From Planctomycetota bacterium (GTDB taxonomy: Bacteria; Planctomycetota; UBA1135; GCA-002686595), in assembly GCA_029259605.1 (NCBI GenBank), contig JAJDEV010000190.1, forward strand, positions 1 through 63,658: 63,658 nt of DNA, written 5' to 3'. Position numbers and translations under genes: made by a program. The first letter of the stretch is position 1, and every line of letters begins with the position of its first letter. Under the pieces are notes generated by a model. That model was given only the letters and a program-made list of their open reading frames with translations, searched no databases and was not told where the DNA came from. Positions 1-8,815 of this stretch are shown here, one piece after another.

Positions 1-135
1 GGACTGAAACACGGTTTGCGCCTTCCTTGGCGGAGCCCTGGGTTGGGGTTGTCCGAGGAAATCCGGCTCAAACCGGCTTCGGATGCCGCGCGAGACCAGA
101 ACTGCGGTGAGAGGCGCAACACGAATGCAGTCAGT

Positions 136-267
136 TCAGAACACGACCTCCGCGACGCGCTCTGGATGCGCCTCCGTGTGGAGCCCGGCGGCCTCGCAGC
201 CCCAGCTCCACGCGACGACGTGCACCTGTTGAACGCCGCGCAACTCGCCGATCAGCTCGACGGCGGG
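136..267 (-). pseudogene. alpha/beta-hydrolase remnant truncated by a repeat
   Basis: Read on the minus strand, about 43 codons end at a TGA (136-138) and carry a nucleophile-elbow-like segment, AWSWGCEAAG, followed by AHPERVAEVVF. This is the usual serine nucleophile context and following helix of alpha/beta hydrolases (compare GWSYHGALAARYALAHPERV in the intact hydrolase at 44523). The reading frame starts directly after the CTAG edge of the repeat at 268, so the first half of the gene is missing. No Asp or His of a triad and no start codon are visible. I infer a dead 3' fragment left by repeat insertion or deletion. The short length makes this tentative. Confidence 0.4.
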
Positions 268-468
268 CTAGCCCGGGTTATTCATGAGGATGTGCGGCGG
301 TAGCTGCAACTCGGTTCCTGCCGGCGCTTTGCGGGCGTTGGCCCCGGAGGCGACCTGTCAGGTCGTCGAGGACGCCGACGTTCGCAAAGTGCCGGCAGGG
401 GCCGAGAGACCGGCGTAGCCGGTCGATTGCAGCTCTTGGCGTGCATGCTCATGAATGATCCGGGCTAG
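268..468. repeat. long CTAG-bounded structured repeat, copy 1
   Basis: The element starts and ends with CTAG. Its tips are inverted: CTAGCCCGGGTTATTCATGA on the left, and CTCATGAATGATCCGGGCTAG read towards the right edge. Inside are nested dyads: GCTGCAA with TTGCAGC, CCTGCCGGC with GCCGGCAGG, GACCTG with CAGGTC, and a small hairpin GACCGGC-gta-GCCGGTC. The whole could fold as a branched hairpin. It has no coding capacity. A nearly identical inverted copy lies at 63507 and runs off the window. It is probably a MITE-like or REP-like element moved in trans; no transposase is seen. Confidence 0.8.
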
Positions 469-474
469 CGTCCC

Positions 475-1545
475 TCAGGGACGCGCTTCGCGGACGCGTT
501 CGAGCACGCCGAACGCGGCACCTGAATCGATCGCGGACGCGGCTGCGTCCACTCCTTCGGCGAGCGTCATCACACGCCCCACGGCCTTGAGGACGATCGC
601 CGTGCCGAGCAGCGTCGCGTTGCGCGCCGGCCCCAGCTCGCCCTTCAGCACCGCGTCGGTCATGTCCCCCGCCGCCTGGATCAGGCCGGGGTTGTCGCCG
701 CTCCCACGCCCGTCCTCGGGCGGGCCGTACATGGGGAGCTCGGGATCGGCGTCGCACTGCAGGCCGAAGTCCGCGGGCTCGACGGTCACGGGCACTTGGT
801 TGCGGCCGGAGAGCTCGATCCCCCGCGTCCGCTTCTTCAGTGTCGGCGTCACGCCACCGGCCAAGCCCTGGATCGCGATGCCGGACGGATGTCCGAGCCC
901 GGCCATCGTCTCGACCGCCGTGCCGAGCACGGGTCCGTGCTGCGCGCCGAGCAGCACCGCGGCGTTCGACGGGACGATCAGCTTCTCGACCGTGTTCAGC
1001 GGCGTGCGCACGCCCATCTCGCCGCGCACGTTCCGCAGCCGCAGCAGCGCGGGCAGCATGCCCGAGAGCGACACGGCGGCGAAGCCGACGCGCTCGAGCA
1101 AACGGTTCGCTTCGGCCGTGCTCCAGGTCGCGTCGGCGCAGAAGTGCTCGAGCACGCTCGCCGCTGTCAGCCCACGCCGCGGCGGAACGAGGCGGTCCGT
1201 GACCATCAGCACCTTCGTCCCGCAGGCGGCGGCGACGAGTCCAGACGCGACCTCGAGCGGCGGGCATTGGTCGTATCCGTCGAGCGGCGGGCAGATGCAA
1301 ACGAGCCCCTTCATCCCGACGCCGGGCATGTCGGCGAACTCGCGCGCCGCCTCGGCGAAGCCGGTCAGCTCGGCGACGGTGATGCCCTTCCAGCGCAGCG
1401 CGATGAAGAACGAGGCGACGCTGACTTCGCTCGCGGATCCGTCGAGAATGGCCGTGAAGGCACGGAACGACTCGGAGTGCGTCAGGTTGCGTCCGTCGCG
1501 GCGATCCGAAGAGCCGAGGACGCGCAGGAGATCCCGAAGAATCAT
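475..1545 (-). CDS. TrpD2/YbiB-like glycosyl transferase family 3 protein
   Basis: A 356-residue protein of the anthranilate phosphoribosyltransferase / nucleoside phosphorylase superfamily. The N-terminal helical domain has the family pattern RDGRNLTHSE...AFTAIL...VASFFIALRWKGIT, and the alpha/beta domain has FVAAACG-like and MLPALLRLRNVRGEMGVRTPLNTVEKL segments. The glycine-rich PRPP loop (GTGGDG in TrpD) is not present; its place is taken by CPPLDGYDQCPPLEVASGL. This matches the TrpD2/YbiB group rather than tryptophan TrpD. The substrate is unknown; nucleic-acid binding is known for YbiB. No trp genes are nearby. A TAGTCT box at 1600-1605 could be its own promoter downstream of the amidohydrolase array. 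Confidence 0.75.
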   Translation of the reverse strand: MILRDLLRVLGSSDRRDGRNLTHSESFRAFTAILDGSASEVSVASFFIALRWKGITVAELTGFAEAAREFADMPGVGMKGLVCICPPLDGYDQCPPLEVASGLVAAACGTKVLMVTDRLVPPRRGLTAASVLEHFCADATWSTAEANRLLERVGFAAVSLSGMLPALLRLRNVRGEMGVRTPLNTVEKLIVPSNAAVLLGAQHGPVLGTAVETMAGLGHPSGIAIQGLAGGVTPTLKKRTRGIELSGRNQVPVTVEPADFGLQCDADPELPMYGPPEDGRGSGDNPGLIQAAGDMTDAVLKGELGPARNATLLGTAIVLKAVGRVMTLAEGVDAAASAIDSGAAFGVLERVREARP

Positions 1546-1599
1546 GCGAAGTGCCCGCGCGGCACACCCGAGGACGAGTGACCGGCGAGAGCGGGCGTC

Positions 1600-1605
1600 A
1601 GACTA
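1600..1605 (-). promoter_or_regulatory. -10-like box TAGTCT
   Basis: TAGTCT on the minus strand, about 55 nt upstream of the TrpD2-like start, lies in the gap after the last amidohydrolase gene. The -35 is unclear. It resembles the -10 boxes seen before many genes in this window. Confidence 0.35.
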
Positions 1606-1646
1606 GCGGCGCCGAAGGCAGCGGGCAAATCGTGGCCCGAATCGGC

Positions 1647-3293
1647 TCACGCGGCGCGCCGGTCGTCCTCCGACTCGTCGTCGTCATCGGTGGCTTCGTC
1701 GTCCGCCGTCGGCTCTTCGTCGTCGGAAGCATCTTCGTCGACTCCAGCGTCGTCCACCGCGGGCTCTTGGTCGTCCCCGCCGTCGTCCGTCGCTTCGGGC
1801 TCCGGCGCTTGCGGAGGTTCGGGGCGCGGGCGGATGTGCGCGAAGTAGACCTCGTCCTGTTTGTCGTAGACGACCTTGCCCGACACGATCGCCCATTGGA
1901 CGAACGTCTCGTAGTGCAGCAGGTCTCCGTCGGTGACGATCGCGTCGAGGTCCTTGCCGGGCTCGAGCGTTCCGATGCGGTCGGCTGCACCGAGCAGGCG
2001 CGCGGGCACGAGCGAGATCGCCGCGATCGCCGCGTCCTCGGGCAGGCCGCCGCGCACGCCGAACGCCGCTTCGACCGGCAGGCTCAAAAGGTCGCGACCG
2101 GTGATGCCCGACATGCTCGACCCGAACCCGGTGTTCGCCGGGCGGATCGCGACTTGGACGCCGTGCTCGTGGAGGATCGCCGCGTTCTCGATGCTGCTGC
2201 CGCCGGCGCGCACGAGCAGCTCGCTCTTCGGCGAGCGCTCGCGCGGAGTCAGGAGCGCGTAGGCGCCCGCGCGGCCGAGCTCACTCGCGACCGTCCACCC
2301 TTCACGGCAGCCGAAGATCACGGGGCGGAAGCCATAGCGCTGCGCGAAGGTCGCGATCCCCGAGAGGTCCTCGCGATCGTCGGCGGAGAAGCGCGCGAGC
2401 TTCTTGCCGGTCAGAACGTCGTAGGCAGCGGCGTCGAAGTTCTTCGGCTTCGACGGCTCCTTGGTCTCCTTCTTCGCGTCCTTGTCGAGCTCGTCCCACG
2501 CACCGTGCTCGCGTAGATACTGAGACGCACCGGCGAAGTCCTCGCGCGTCTTGCGGATGGACGCGGGGTTCGAAACGCTCCAGCCGAAACCGGCGAGGTG
2601 ATCCGTGTTGACGACCATGCCCTTGATCTCGCCGCGCTTCAGCTTGACCGCGGCGCCCGACTGTTCGGCCGTCGTGATGCCCGTCGCGAGCGCGAGAACG
2701 AGCGCTTGTCCGAACGGGTCGAACGAGTCCTCGATCCGTTCCACGTCGGCGATCGTGGCGGTCAACTCGCTGTCGGACTCGTCGTAGTCACCGAAGGACT
2801 CGTCGTCGTCGTGATCGGGGCTGACGTGCGCGTCGATCTCGTCGCCGCGCATCGGATCGTCCAAACCGAAGTGCGGGTCGAGGTGCTCGATGTCGTCGGC
2901 GTCGGCGCTCGTCAACCCGCCGCCCGACAGTGAGGACGTCGCGCCCATCGCGACCAGGCCCGGGTACACGCGCATGCCCATCGCGTCGAGCGTCTCGGTT
3001 GCGTCGGGAAGGAAGAGGTCGTAGCCGATCTCGTCGATCACGCCGTTCTTCGCCAGGATCGTGGCGCCGCGGAGGACGGCACCGGTTCCGGTGTAGACGT
3101 CGGCGTTCGTGATCGCGAACCAGGTGTCCGCGTCCTTCTCCTTCTCGTTGCCGTCCGCGTCGTCCTCCGACGCTTCGTCGTCCTGAGCGAGCGCGCGCGG
3201 CGACGCCGACAGTTGGTTCGGGGCGGCGCCGAGCACGGCGAGGAAGAGCAACGCGCGGATCGCCGCGCCGGGGTTCGCATTCAGAGTCTTCAC
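1647..3293 (-). CDS. exported amidohydrolase-like protein, eighth in array (degenerate)
   Basis: About 548 residues from a GTG start whose G is also the last base of the upstream TAG stop, so translation is coupled. A signal peptide is followed by an acidic stretch and the composite-barrel amidohydrolase fold of imidazolonepropionase-like enzymes: WFAITNADVYTGTG, PGLVAMGAT, GIATFAQRYG, and the closing ADRIGTLEPGKDLDAIVTDGDLL. The metal ligands are lost: HxH is replaced by GAT after PGLVAM, and the last-strand Asp is not seen (AIRPANTG). The final ~55 residues are almost all Asp/Glu, an unusual acidic tail. Probably a periplasmic or secreted pseudo-enzyme. A scaffold or binding role is only inference. 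Confidence 0.85.
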   Translation of the reverse strand: MKTLNANPGAAIRALLFLAVLGAAPNQLSASPRALAQDDEASEDDADGNEKEKDADTWFAITNADVYTGTGAVLRGATILAKNGVIDEIGYDLFLPDATETLDAMGMRVYPGLVAMGATSSLSGGGLTSADADDIEHLDPHFGLDDPMRGDEIDAHVSPDHDDDESFGDYDESDSELTATIADVERIEDSFDPFGQALVLALATGITTAEQSGAAVKLKRGEIKGMVVNTDHLAGFGWSVSNPASIRKTREDFAGASQYLREHGAWDELDKDAKKETKEPSKPKNFDAAAYDVLTGKKLARFSADDREDLSGIATFAQRYGFRPVIFGCREGWTVASELGRAGAYALLTPRERSPKSELLVRAGGSSIENAAILHEHGVQVAIRPANTGFGSSMSGITGRDLLSLPVEAAFGVRGGLPEDAAIAAISLVPARLLGAADRIGTLEPGKDLDAIVTDGDLLHYETFVQWAIVSGKVVYDKQDEVYFAHIRPRPEPPQAPEPEATDDGGDDQEPAVDDAGVDEDASDDEEPTADDEATDDDDESEDDRRAA

Positions 3294-4579
3294 TAGCGCA
3301 CCTCTCCGTAGACGAATTCGCCTTCGAGCATGACGGCTTGGATTCGGGTCTGCGGCTCGAACGGATCTCCGTTCCACAGGACGATGTTCGCGTCTTTGCC
3401 GGCGTCGAGGCTGCCGACGCGCTCCTCCAGCCCGAGCCCGCGCGCGGCTTCGAGCGTCATCGCGGCGAGCGCGGCGTCGCGATCGAGACCGCTCGCGACG
3501 AGGTAGCCGACGTCGTGGATCCACGACGCGTGTGCATCGACCGTGTCGAGCCGCGGAAGGAGCACGATCTGGGCACCCGCGGCCGCGAACTCCGCGGGCA
3601 GGTTGCGGTCGCGTCGCGTTCCGATCTGGAGCGTCATGTGCGACGTGAAAACGACGCGTCGCTCAGCCTCGCCGACCTTGTCCGCGACCTCGTAGAGATC
3701 GATGTCCTGCCGGTTGCGGCGATCGCCGACGAGCGGCGCGTGCAGCGTCCACTCGATGTCCTCCTCCGAGAGCGCATCGAGCAGGTGCAGGTAGTCGGCC
3801 GCCTTGGTGATGCTCATCAACGCGGAGAGCTCTTTCTTGCGGAGCGCGATGAACGGGACGACGTTGTCGTCGGGTTCGGGAGCGACGAAGTGGTCAGGGC
3901 CGTCGTCTTCTTTCGTGTCGGACGCTGCGGCTTCCTTGTCCGCGTCCTTCTTGTCGTCGTCCTTCTTCGACTTCGACTTCTTCTTTTTCTTCTCCTGCTC
4001 CTTCTCCCACTTCTCGCGTTCCTTCGCGACCTTCTCGTCGTGCTTGTCGACCTTCTCGAAGGCGTCACGCACCATCTTCTTCGACGACGGAGACGACTGC
4101 AGGTTGATCTTCAGGTAGACGCTGTCTTGCACGATCATGTCGCTCGCGCTGTCGCCGTGCGGACGGATCGCGACCGCCTGACCGGGGATGCCGGTGCCTT
4201 CGGGGTAGATGCCGATCGTCGTCTCGCCGGTCTCGAGCACCTTCTGCCAAAGGTCCTGACGCGCGTAGAGCTCGCTCGACGCCTTGAGCTCCGGATCGAA
4301 GCTCATTCCGTTCTGGCCGTCCATCCCGATGCGCGAGTGGCAGTTCACGAAGCCCGGCGTCGCGACCCAATCGGGGCGATCGATGATCGGGATTCCGCGC
4401 TCGATCGGAAGGTCCTCACCGACGGCGATGATCTTGCCGTTCTCGACGACGATCACCGCGTGCTCGAGCGTTCCGTTCGAAATGGTCTCGGCCTTCCCGA
4501 CGCGAATCGCGACGAGATCGTCCGTGTTCGGCGTGGTCGAGAAGGCCAGGAGTCCGGCTGTCAGCGTCTGAAGAATCAT
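3293..4579 (-). CDS. exported amidohydrolase-like protein, seventh in array (degenerate)
   Basis: About 428 residues. The start at the ATG before ILQTLTAGLLAF gives a short signal-peptide-like N-terminus; frames further upstream are low-complexity. The family pattern is present: AIRVGKAETISNGT, VVENGKIIAVG, PGFVNCHSRIG, and the C-terminal GLEERVGSLDAGKDANIVLWNGDPF. The HxH motif is reduced to HxR. Between strands sits a lysine/glutamate-rich insertion of about 60 residues (roughly 180-240), predicted as a charged helix or coiled coil, at the place where several array members carry similar inserts. The stop codon overlaps the next gene's GTG by one base. Catalysis is doubtful. Confidence 0.85.
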   Translation of the reverse strand: MILQTLTAGLLAFSTTPNTDDLVAIRVGKAETISNGTLEHAVIVVENGKIIAVGEDLPIERGIPIIDRPDWVATPGFVNCHSRIGMDGQNGMSFDPELKASSELYARQDLWQKVLETGETTIGIYPEGTGIPGQAVAIRPHGDSASDMIVQDSVYLKINLQSSPSSKKMVRDAFEKVDKHDEKVAKEREKWEKEQEKKKKKSKSKKDDDKKDADKEAAASDTKEDDGPDHFVAPEPDDNVVPFIALRKKELSALMSITKAADYLHLLDALSEEDIEWTLHAPLVGDRRNRQDIDLYEVADKVGEAERRVVFTSHMTLQIGTRRDRNLPAEFAAAGAQIVLLPRLDTVDAHASWIHDVGYLVASGLDRDAALAAMTLEAARGLGLEERVGSLDAGKDANIVLWNGDPFEPQTRIQAVMLEGEFVYGEVR

Positions 4580-4635
4580 CGGCTCTGATGGATCGGGCCG
4601 CCGTCGCGGCGTGAGTCGAGCGTGAGGGGTTGCAT

Positions 4636-4650
4636 CGGGCGAAACGCCCG
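4636..4650. terminator. short perfect hairpin inside the amidohydrolase array
   Basis: CGGGCG-AAA-CGCCCG lies in the 88-nt gap between the sixth and seventh array genes, the largest gap in the array. It has no U-tract, so it may be an mRNA processing or stability hairpin rather than a terminator. Confidence 0.3.
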
Positions 4651-4667
4651 TGCTTGGGTCGTTGTCG

Positions 4668-5939
4668 TTACCACCGTCGTCCGTCGCGCTCGGCGTCGTA
4701 TGCCCGGCGCCCGTTGACAAAGACGGCTTCGACCGCCGTGCGCGGATCCGCCGGGTGGCCGGTCACGACGAGGATGTCGGCGTCCTTGCCGGCCTCGAGC
4801 GAACCGACGCGATCGGCGATGCGCGCGGCCTTTGCCGGCACGATCGTCAGGCCGCGCAGCACTTCGAGGTTCGAGTCGTCGAAGCCGTAGCGCGCGCCCA
4901 TCGCCGCGTTGAGCGGTAGCTCTTCCTGCGGAATGACGGGCGAGTCGGTGTTGAAGCCGATGTTCGTGTGACCCTGCTCCTGATAGCCCGCAGCGAGGCC
5001 CTTGAACCCCTCCTGACCGAGCTGCGCCCAGTTGACGACGCGGCGCGACGGCGGGTCGACCGAGCGCGGGCCGCAGATCGCGGCGACACCCATCTCTTCG
5101 GCGAGCGCGCCGGTTCTCCAGCCGCCGAGCGAGGAGTGATCGAGGAACACCGGCAATCCCAGCTCGCCGTGCACCATGGTCAGCGTCATGAGCACGACCT
5201 GGTAGAACTGCGTGTGGGTCGAGATCGCGATGTCGTTCGCGCGCAGGTGGCGGAAGACGTCGTACGAGACGTTGCGCTGCGGCTCTTCGCCTTCGCCGGC
5301 CTCGAACGCTTCCCACGTCTTGGCGTAGGCGATGCCACGCTGCAGCGTGTGGCGCGTGTTCCAGTTTTCGAACGTCCGGCCGACGCCCGGCCCCCAGGAT
5401 TCGGGGTTGCCCCATTGCGCGAGCTTCATCGAACCCGGGTTCTTGACCAGGTTCTCCTCGAAGCGGTTGAACGAGGTCTTCAACAGGATGCCCTGGCCGC
5501 CGATGTTCGAGCCCGAACCCGGGATGTAGAGCACGGTGGTCACGCCCGCGGCCACGGCCATCTGCATCGAACGGTTGCCCGGGTCGACCGCCGCCGAGGC
5601 GCGCATGCCCGGGTTCGTGAGGTACACCGTGTCGTTCAGGTCGTTGACGCCCGAGTAGAGCGAGCGGCCTGCCTCGTGGCAGTGCAGCTCGACGAAGCCC
5701 GGCGCGAGCCACGCGTCGCCGCAATCGAAGAGCTCGTAACCTTCGGGAATCTCGATGTCGCGCTCGCGACCGACGGCTTCGATCTTGCCGTCCTTGACGA
5801 GCACGATGCCGTTGTTGACGAACGGGTCGCCCTCGTCGGCACAGGTGAGGACCTTGCTCGCGCGGAGCGCGAACGATGTCGGCGCAGCGACCTGCGGGGC
5901 GGCGAGGGAAACGGCGAGCGTGGTGGCGAGGGACAGCAT
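4668..5939 (-). CDS. exported metal-dependent amidohydrolase, sixth in array (intact motifs)
   Basis: 423 residues with a signal peptide (LSLATTLAVSLAAP). This is the only member of the array that keeps all visible metal ligands: HxH in PGFVELHCHEAG (strand 1), His in ISTHTQFYQ (strand 5), His in FLDHSSLGG (strand 6) and Asp in FNTDSPVIP (strand 8). The closing ADRVGSLEAGKDADILVVTGHP is typical of the imidazolonepropionase / DUF-type amidohydrolases. It starts 3 nt from the stop of the double-domain gene upstream. I infer hydrolysis of a cyclic amide or similar C-N bond in the periplasm; the substrate is unknown. It is the likely catalytic core of the cluster. Confidence 0.88.
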   Translation of the reverse strand: MLSLATTLAVSLAAPQVAAPTSFALRASKVLTCADEGDPFVNNGIVLVKDGKIEAVGRERDIEIPEGYELFDCGDAWLAPGFVELHCHEAGRSLYSGVNDLNDTVYLTNPGMRASAAVDPGNRSMQMAVAAGVTTVLYIPGSGSNIGGQGILLKTSFNRFEENLVKNPGSMKLAQWGNPESWGPGVGRTFENWNTRHTLQRGIAYAKTWEAFEAGEGEEPQRNVSYDVFRHLRANDIAISTHTQFYQVVLMTLTMVHGELGLPVFLDHSSLGGWRTGALAEEMGVAAICGPRSVDPPSRRVVNWAQLGQEGFKGLAAGYQEQGHTNIGFNTDSPVIPQEELPLNAAMGARYGFDDSNLEVLRGLTIVPAKAARIADRVGSLEAGKDADILVVTGHPADPRTAVEAVFVNGRRAYDAERDGRRW

Positions 5940-5941
5940 GA

Positions 5942-8815
5942 TCAGCGCACCTCCTCACCGTCGACCCAGGTGCGCTGGACCGACGTTCCCGGGGCGAGCG
6001 GTGGACCGTCGAGCAGCAGTACGTCGGCGTCCATGCCGCGCCGCAAGCGTCCGACGCGTCCGTCGATCGCCATCATCGTCGCGGCGTCGGCGGTCAACGC
6101 GCGAACGGCGCCGGTCGGGCTCATTCCGTTCGCGACCGCGTAGGCGGCGGCCAGCGGCAAATCGATCGCTCCCTCCTCGGCGTCCGAATGGAACGCGATG
6201 GGGATGCCGGCGTTCTGCAGATCCGCGTACGGCGTCAGGAAGTTCGTGCCGCTCTTCTGCGTGCGTTGCTTGATCGTCGGCGCCAGCAGGATTCCGCGCA
6301 CGCGGCCCGCGATCTCGCTCGCGACGTGCCGCGCTCCGCTCGCTCCGAACAGCACCGGACGAATCCCGACCTGGGCGAAGGCGTCGACGCAGTCGAGGAT
6401 CTCGTCCTCGCGCTCGACCTCGACGACGACGGTCAGCGTCTGGTTGAGCGCGGCCCGTAGCGGCTCGAGCTTCTCGTCGAGGCGCGGAGGCTTCGGCATG
6501 CCCTTGGGCGCCTTCGGCTCGTCGGCTTGGTTCGTCTCGCGCGGCGCGCGCTTGGCGACGATGTATTCCTTCGACGTGCGCGTGGCCGAAAACGAGACCT
6601 CCTCACCCGCGACCGTGACCTTGCCGTCGAGCTTGCCCTCGGCGGGTTGCGCCGTGAGCGAGACGCGCCCCTTCGAACCCAGTCCGCGCAGGGACAGCGT
6701 CGTCGCATCGCGATCCCAGTGACCGGTCACGTCGACGAGCGTGGCGGACACGTCGTCGGAGCGCAGGTTGCCGCGCACGTCGCCCGAGCCTTGCGCGGCT
6801 TCGAACAGGAGGCGCAGCTTCAGCGTCGCGCCGGACTCGAGCTCCGCGAGCCACGCACCGGTGATCGGGTCGGGCTCGAGCGGCTCCTCGTCCTTCTTCT
6901 TCTTCTTCGACTTCTTCTTCTCGCCGTCGTCGTCCTTGGACTCGGCCTCTTCGTCGCCCTTGTCGTCCCCCTTCTCGTCGTCCTTGTCCGCGTCGTCGTC
7001 GGACGGCTCGGGCGCCGGGGGCGTCCACTTCGCGATCGCGGCCTCGTACTCGAGCCACTCGTCGCGGTACTCCTTGCCCTTCTTAAGGAGGTCGCGCACC
7101 GCCTCGCCCGACTTCAATCGGTTCGAGGAGGGCCAGCTGAGCCGCAGGGCGACCGGGTCGCCGACGATCTGGCGCTCGGCGTCGGTGCTCGCCGGCTTGT
7201 ACGCCATGACGGGCGTGCCTCCGCGCGCTGCGCCGCGCGGCGTCAACACGACGGTCGTGATGCCGTACGTCGCGACGCGCCGATCCACTGCGTCCCCTGG
7301 TCCGACGATCGAGCGGAGCTTGAAGTCCGTCGACGGAACCTTGGTCGAGCGCTCGAGACCGAGGTGCCCGAAGGCGTCGATGATGCCCGGCATGCAGGCC
7401 GCGCCGCGCACGATCTTCGCGCCGCGCGGATGGGCGACGCGCTCGGAGACCTCGACGATCTTGCCGTCGGTCATCAGAACCTGGCCGGGGCGCAGCACCG
7501 TTCCGTCGCCCACATGGAGCTCGTCGACCTCGATCACGGTCGCGCTCGTCGCGTGGGCTTCCCAAACGGTCTCGCCCTCGACCCAGGTCGCGATCACCGC
7601 GCTATAGCCGGCGAACGGCTCACCGTTCAACACGCAGAAGTCAGCGTCCTTGCCGGCGCGAATGCTTCCGACGCGGTCGGCCGCGCCGCAGAGTTCGGCG
7701 GGCGTGAGCGTGATGGCGCGCAACACGGCCGCGGCGTCGAGGCCGCCGCGCGAAGCGAGCGCAGCCGAGAACAAGAGGTCGTCCGGCAGCCGGCCCGTGA
7801 TCGCGACGCGCACTCCCTCGGCGATGAGCGCCGCGGGAACGTCGTAGTCCGGCCAGCGCGCGTCGCGGTCCCGACCGCGGTCGATGCCGGAGCGGTTCGG
7901 GATGAACGGAACCTCGAAGACCACGGCCGCACCGTTCGCGGCGATCTCGCTCGCCAGGCCCGCTGCACCACCGGCGCCCTCGAGGATGAGCGTCAGGTCG
8001 TTCGCCTGCGCGAAGTCGAGCATCGCGCGCACTTCGCCGGCCTCGTTGGCCGAGATGCGCCACGGAACGCCGGCCTCGAGCAACGGCCGCAGGTCGCGCA
8101 CCGCGCTCGCTCCGTACGCCTCCACACCCGCGTCCGCGTCGCCGCTGCGCGCGGCCTCGAGCAGTTCGGTCAGCGCGACGACCGCGCCCATCGTCGAACG
8201 CGGCAGCTGCTCCCGCGCCGGGTTCATGCCCGTATCGACCGACGCCGGAACGGGCGGCTCCCAGTAGCCGGGCGTCCGGCGCGCGGAAGCATCGATCGCG
8301 CCGTGGATCGCGGCGCGTTCGACGACGATGCGGTCGTCGCCGGCGAGCTTCGCGAGCGCTCCCACGCCGCCGATCAAGCGACCCTCGGCGGGCGTGATGT
8401 ACGCCGACGTCACGCCACCGGACAGCGCTCCGCTGTACGTGCCGAACGTGTCGAAGGCATCGACCGCGCGCAGCCCGGGTGCGGCGGTGCGATCGCTCGG
8501 CCGACCCGACGCGTACGGGCTGTACGCCGCGACCAACCCCGGGACGATGACCGCGTCCGGTCCGTAGTCGACGACCTGGGCGCCCGGCGGGACGGCGAGG
8601 TCCTTGCCGACACCGACGATCTTGCCGTCGCGAACGAGGATCGTGGCGCCGCCTTCGAGCACGGTGCCGTCGTCGACGAGGTGCACCGTGCCGGCTTGGA
8701 TCGCAATGGTGTCGCGCGCCGGTTGCGCGCTCCGGACGGAGCGGCCGGCGTTGGCGAGCGGCAGCGCGGCGACCAGCGCCGCGGCCGCGAGAAGGCGCGG
8801 ATTCGCGACCCTCAT
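5942..8815 (-). CDS. exported double amidohydrolase-like fusion, fifth in array
   Basis: 957 residues: a signal peptide, a first barrel (about 35-425, ending CGAADRVGSIRAGKDADFCVLNGEPF), then a second (about 426-957, ending DGRVGRLRRGMDADVLLLDGPPL). Domain 1 has YSP in place of HxH; domain 2 has FGH, with an Asp kept in AFHSDAEEG. The second barrel contains an insertion of about 40 residues rich in Asp/Lys (around 590-640), then a beta-rich stretch of about 100 residues starting DPITGAWLAELESG, which looks like a separate small beta-barrel or sandwich. The start overlaps the upstream stop as ATGA. Pairs of ~430 and ~1000 residue amidohydrolases are known in other bacteria; here the pair sits inside a larger array. 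Confidence 0.87.
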   Translation of the reverse strand: MRVANPRLLAAAALVAALPLANAGRSVRSAQPARDTIAIQAGTVHLVDDGTVLEGGATILVRDGKIVGVGKDLAVPPGAQVVDYGPDAVIVPGLVAAYSPYASGRPSDRTAAPGLRAVDAFDTFGTYSGALSGGVTSAYITPAEGRLIGGVGALAKLAGDDRIVVERAAIHGAIDASARRTPGYWEPPVPASVDTGMNPAREQLPRSTMGAVVALTELLEAARSGDADAGVEAYGASAVRDLRPLLEAGVPWRISANEAGEVRAMLDFAQANDLTLILEGAGGAAGLASEIAANGAAVVFEVPFIPNRSGIDRGRDRDARWPDYDVPAALIAEGVRVAITGRLPDDLLFSAALASRGGLDAAAVLRAITLTPAELCGAADRVGSIRAGKDADFCVLNGEPFAGYSAVIATWVEGETVWEAHATSATVIEVDELHVGDGTVLRPGQVLMTDGKIVEVSERVAHPRGAKIVRGAACMPGIIDAFGHLGLERSTKVPSTDFKLRSIVGPGDAVDRRVATYGITTVVLTPRGAARGGTPVMAYKPASTDAERQIVGDPVALRLSWPSSNRLKSGEAVRDLLKKGKEYRDEWLEYEAAIAKWTPPAPEPSDDDADKDDEKGDDKGDEEAESKDDDGEKKKSKKKKKDEEPLEPDPITGAWLAELESGATLKLRLLFEAAQGSGDVRGNLRSDDVSATLVDVTGHWDRDATTLSLRGLGSKGRVSLTAQPAEGKLDGKVTVAGEEVSFSATRTSKEYIVAKRAPRETNQADEPKAPKGMPKPPRLDEKLEPLRAALNQTLTVVVEVEREDEILDCVDAFAQVGIRPVLFGASGARHVASEIAGRVRGILLAPTIKQRTQKSGTNFLTPYADLQNAGIPIAFHSDAEEGAIDLPLAAAYAVANGMSPTGAVRALTADAATMMAIDGRVGRLRRGMDADVLLLDGPPLAPGTSVQRTWVDGEEVR

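Noticed and set aside
16..303. A plus-strand 95-codon frame at the window start
   Set aside because: It runs into the repeat and has no recognisable protein pattern; the minus strand carries the hydrolase-like fragment instead.
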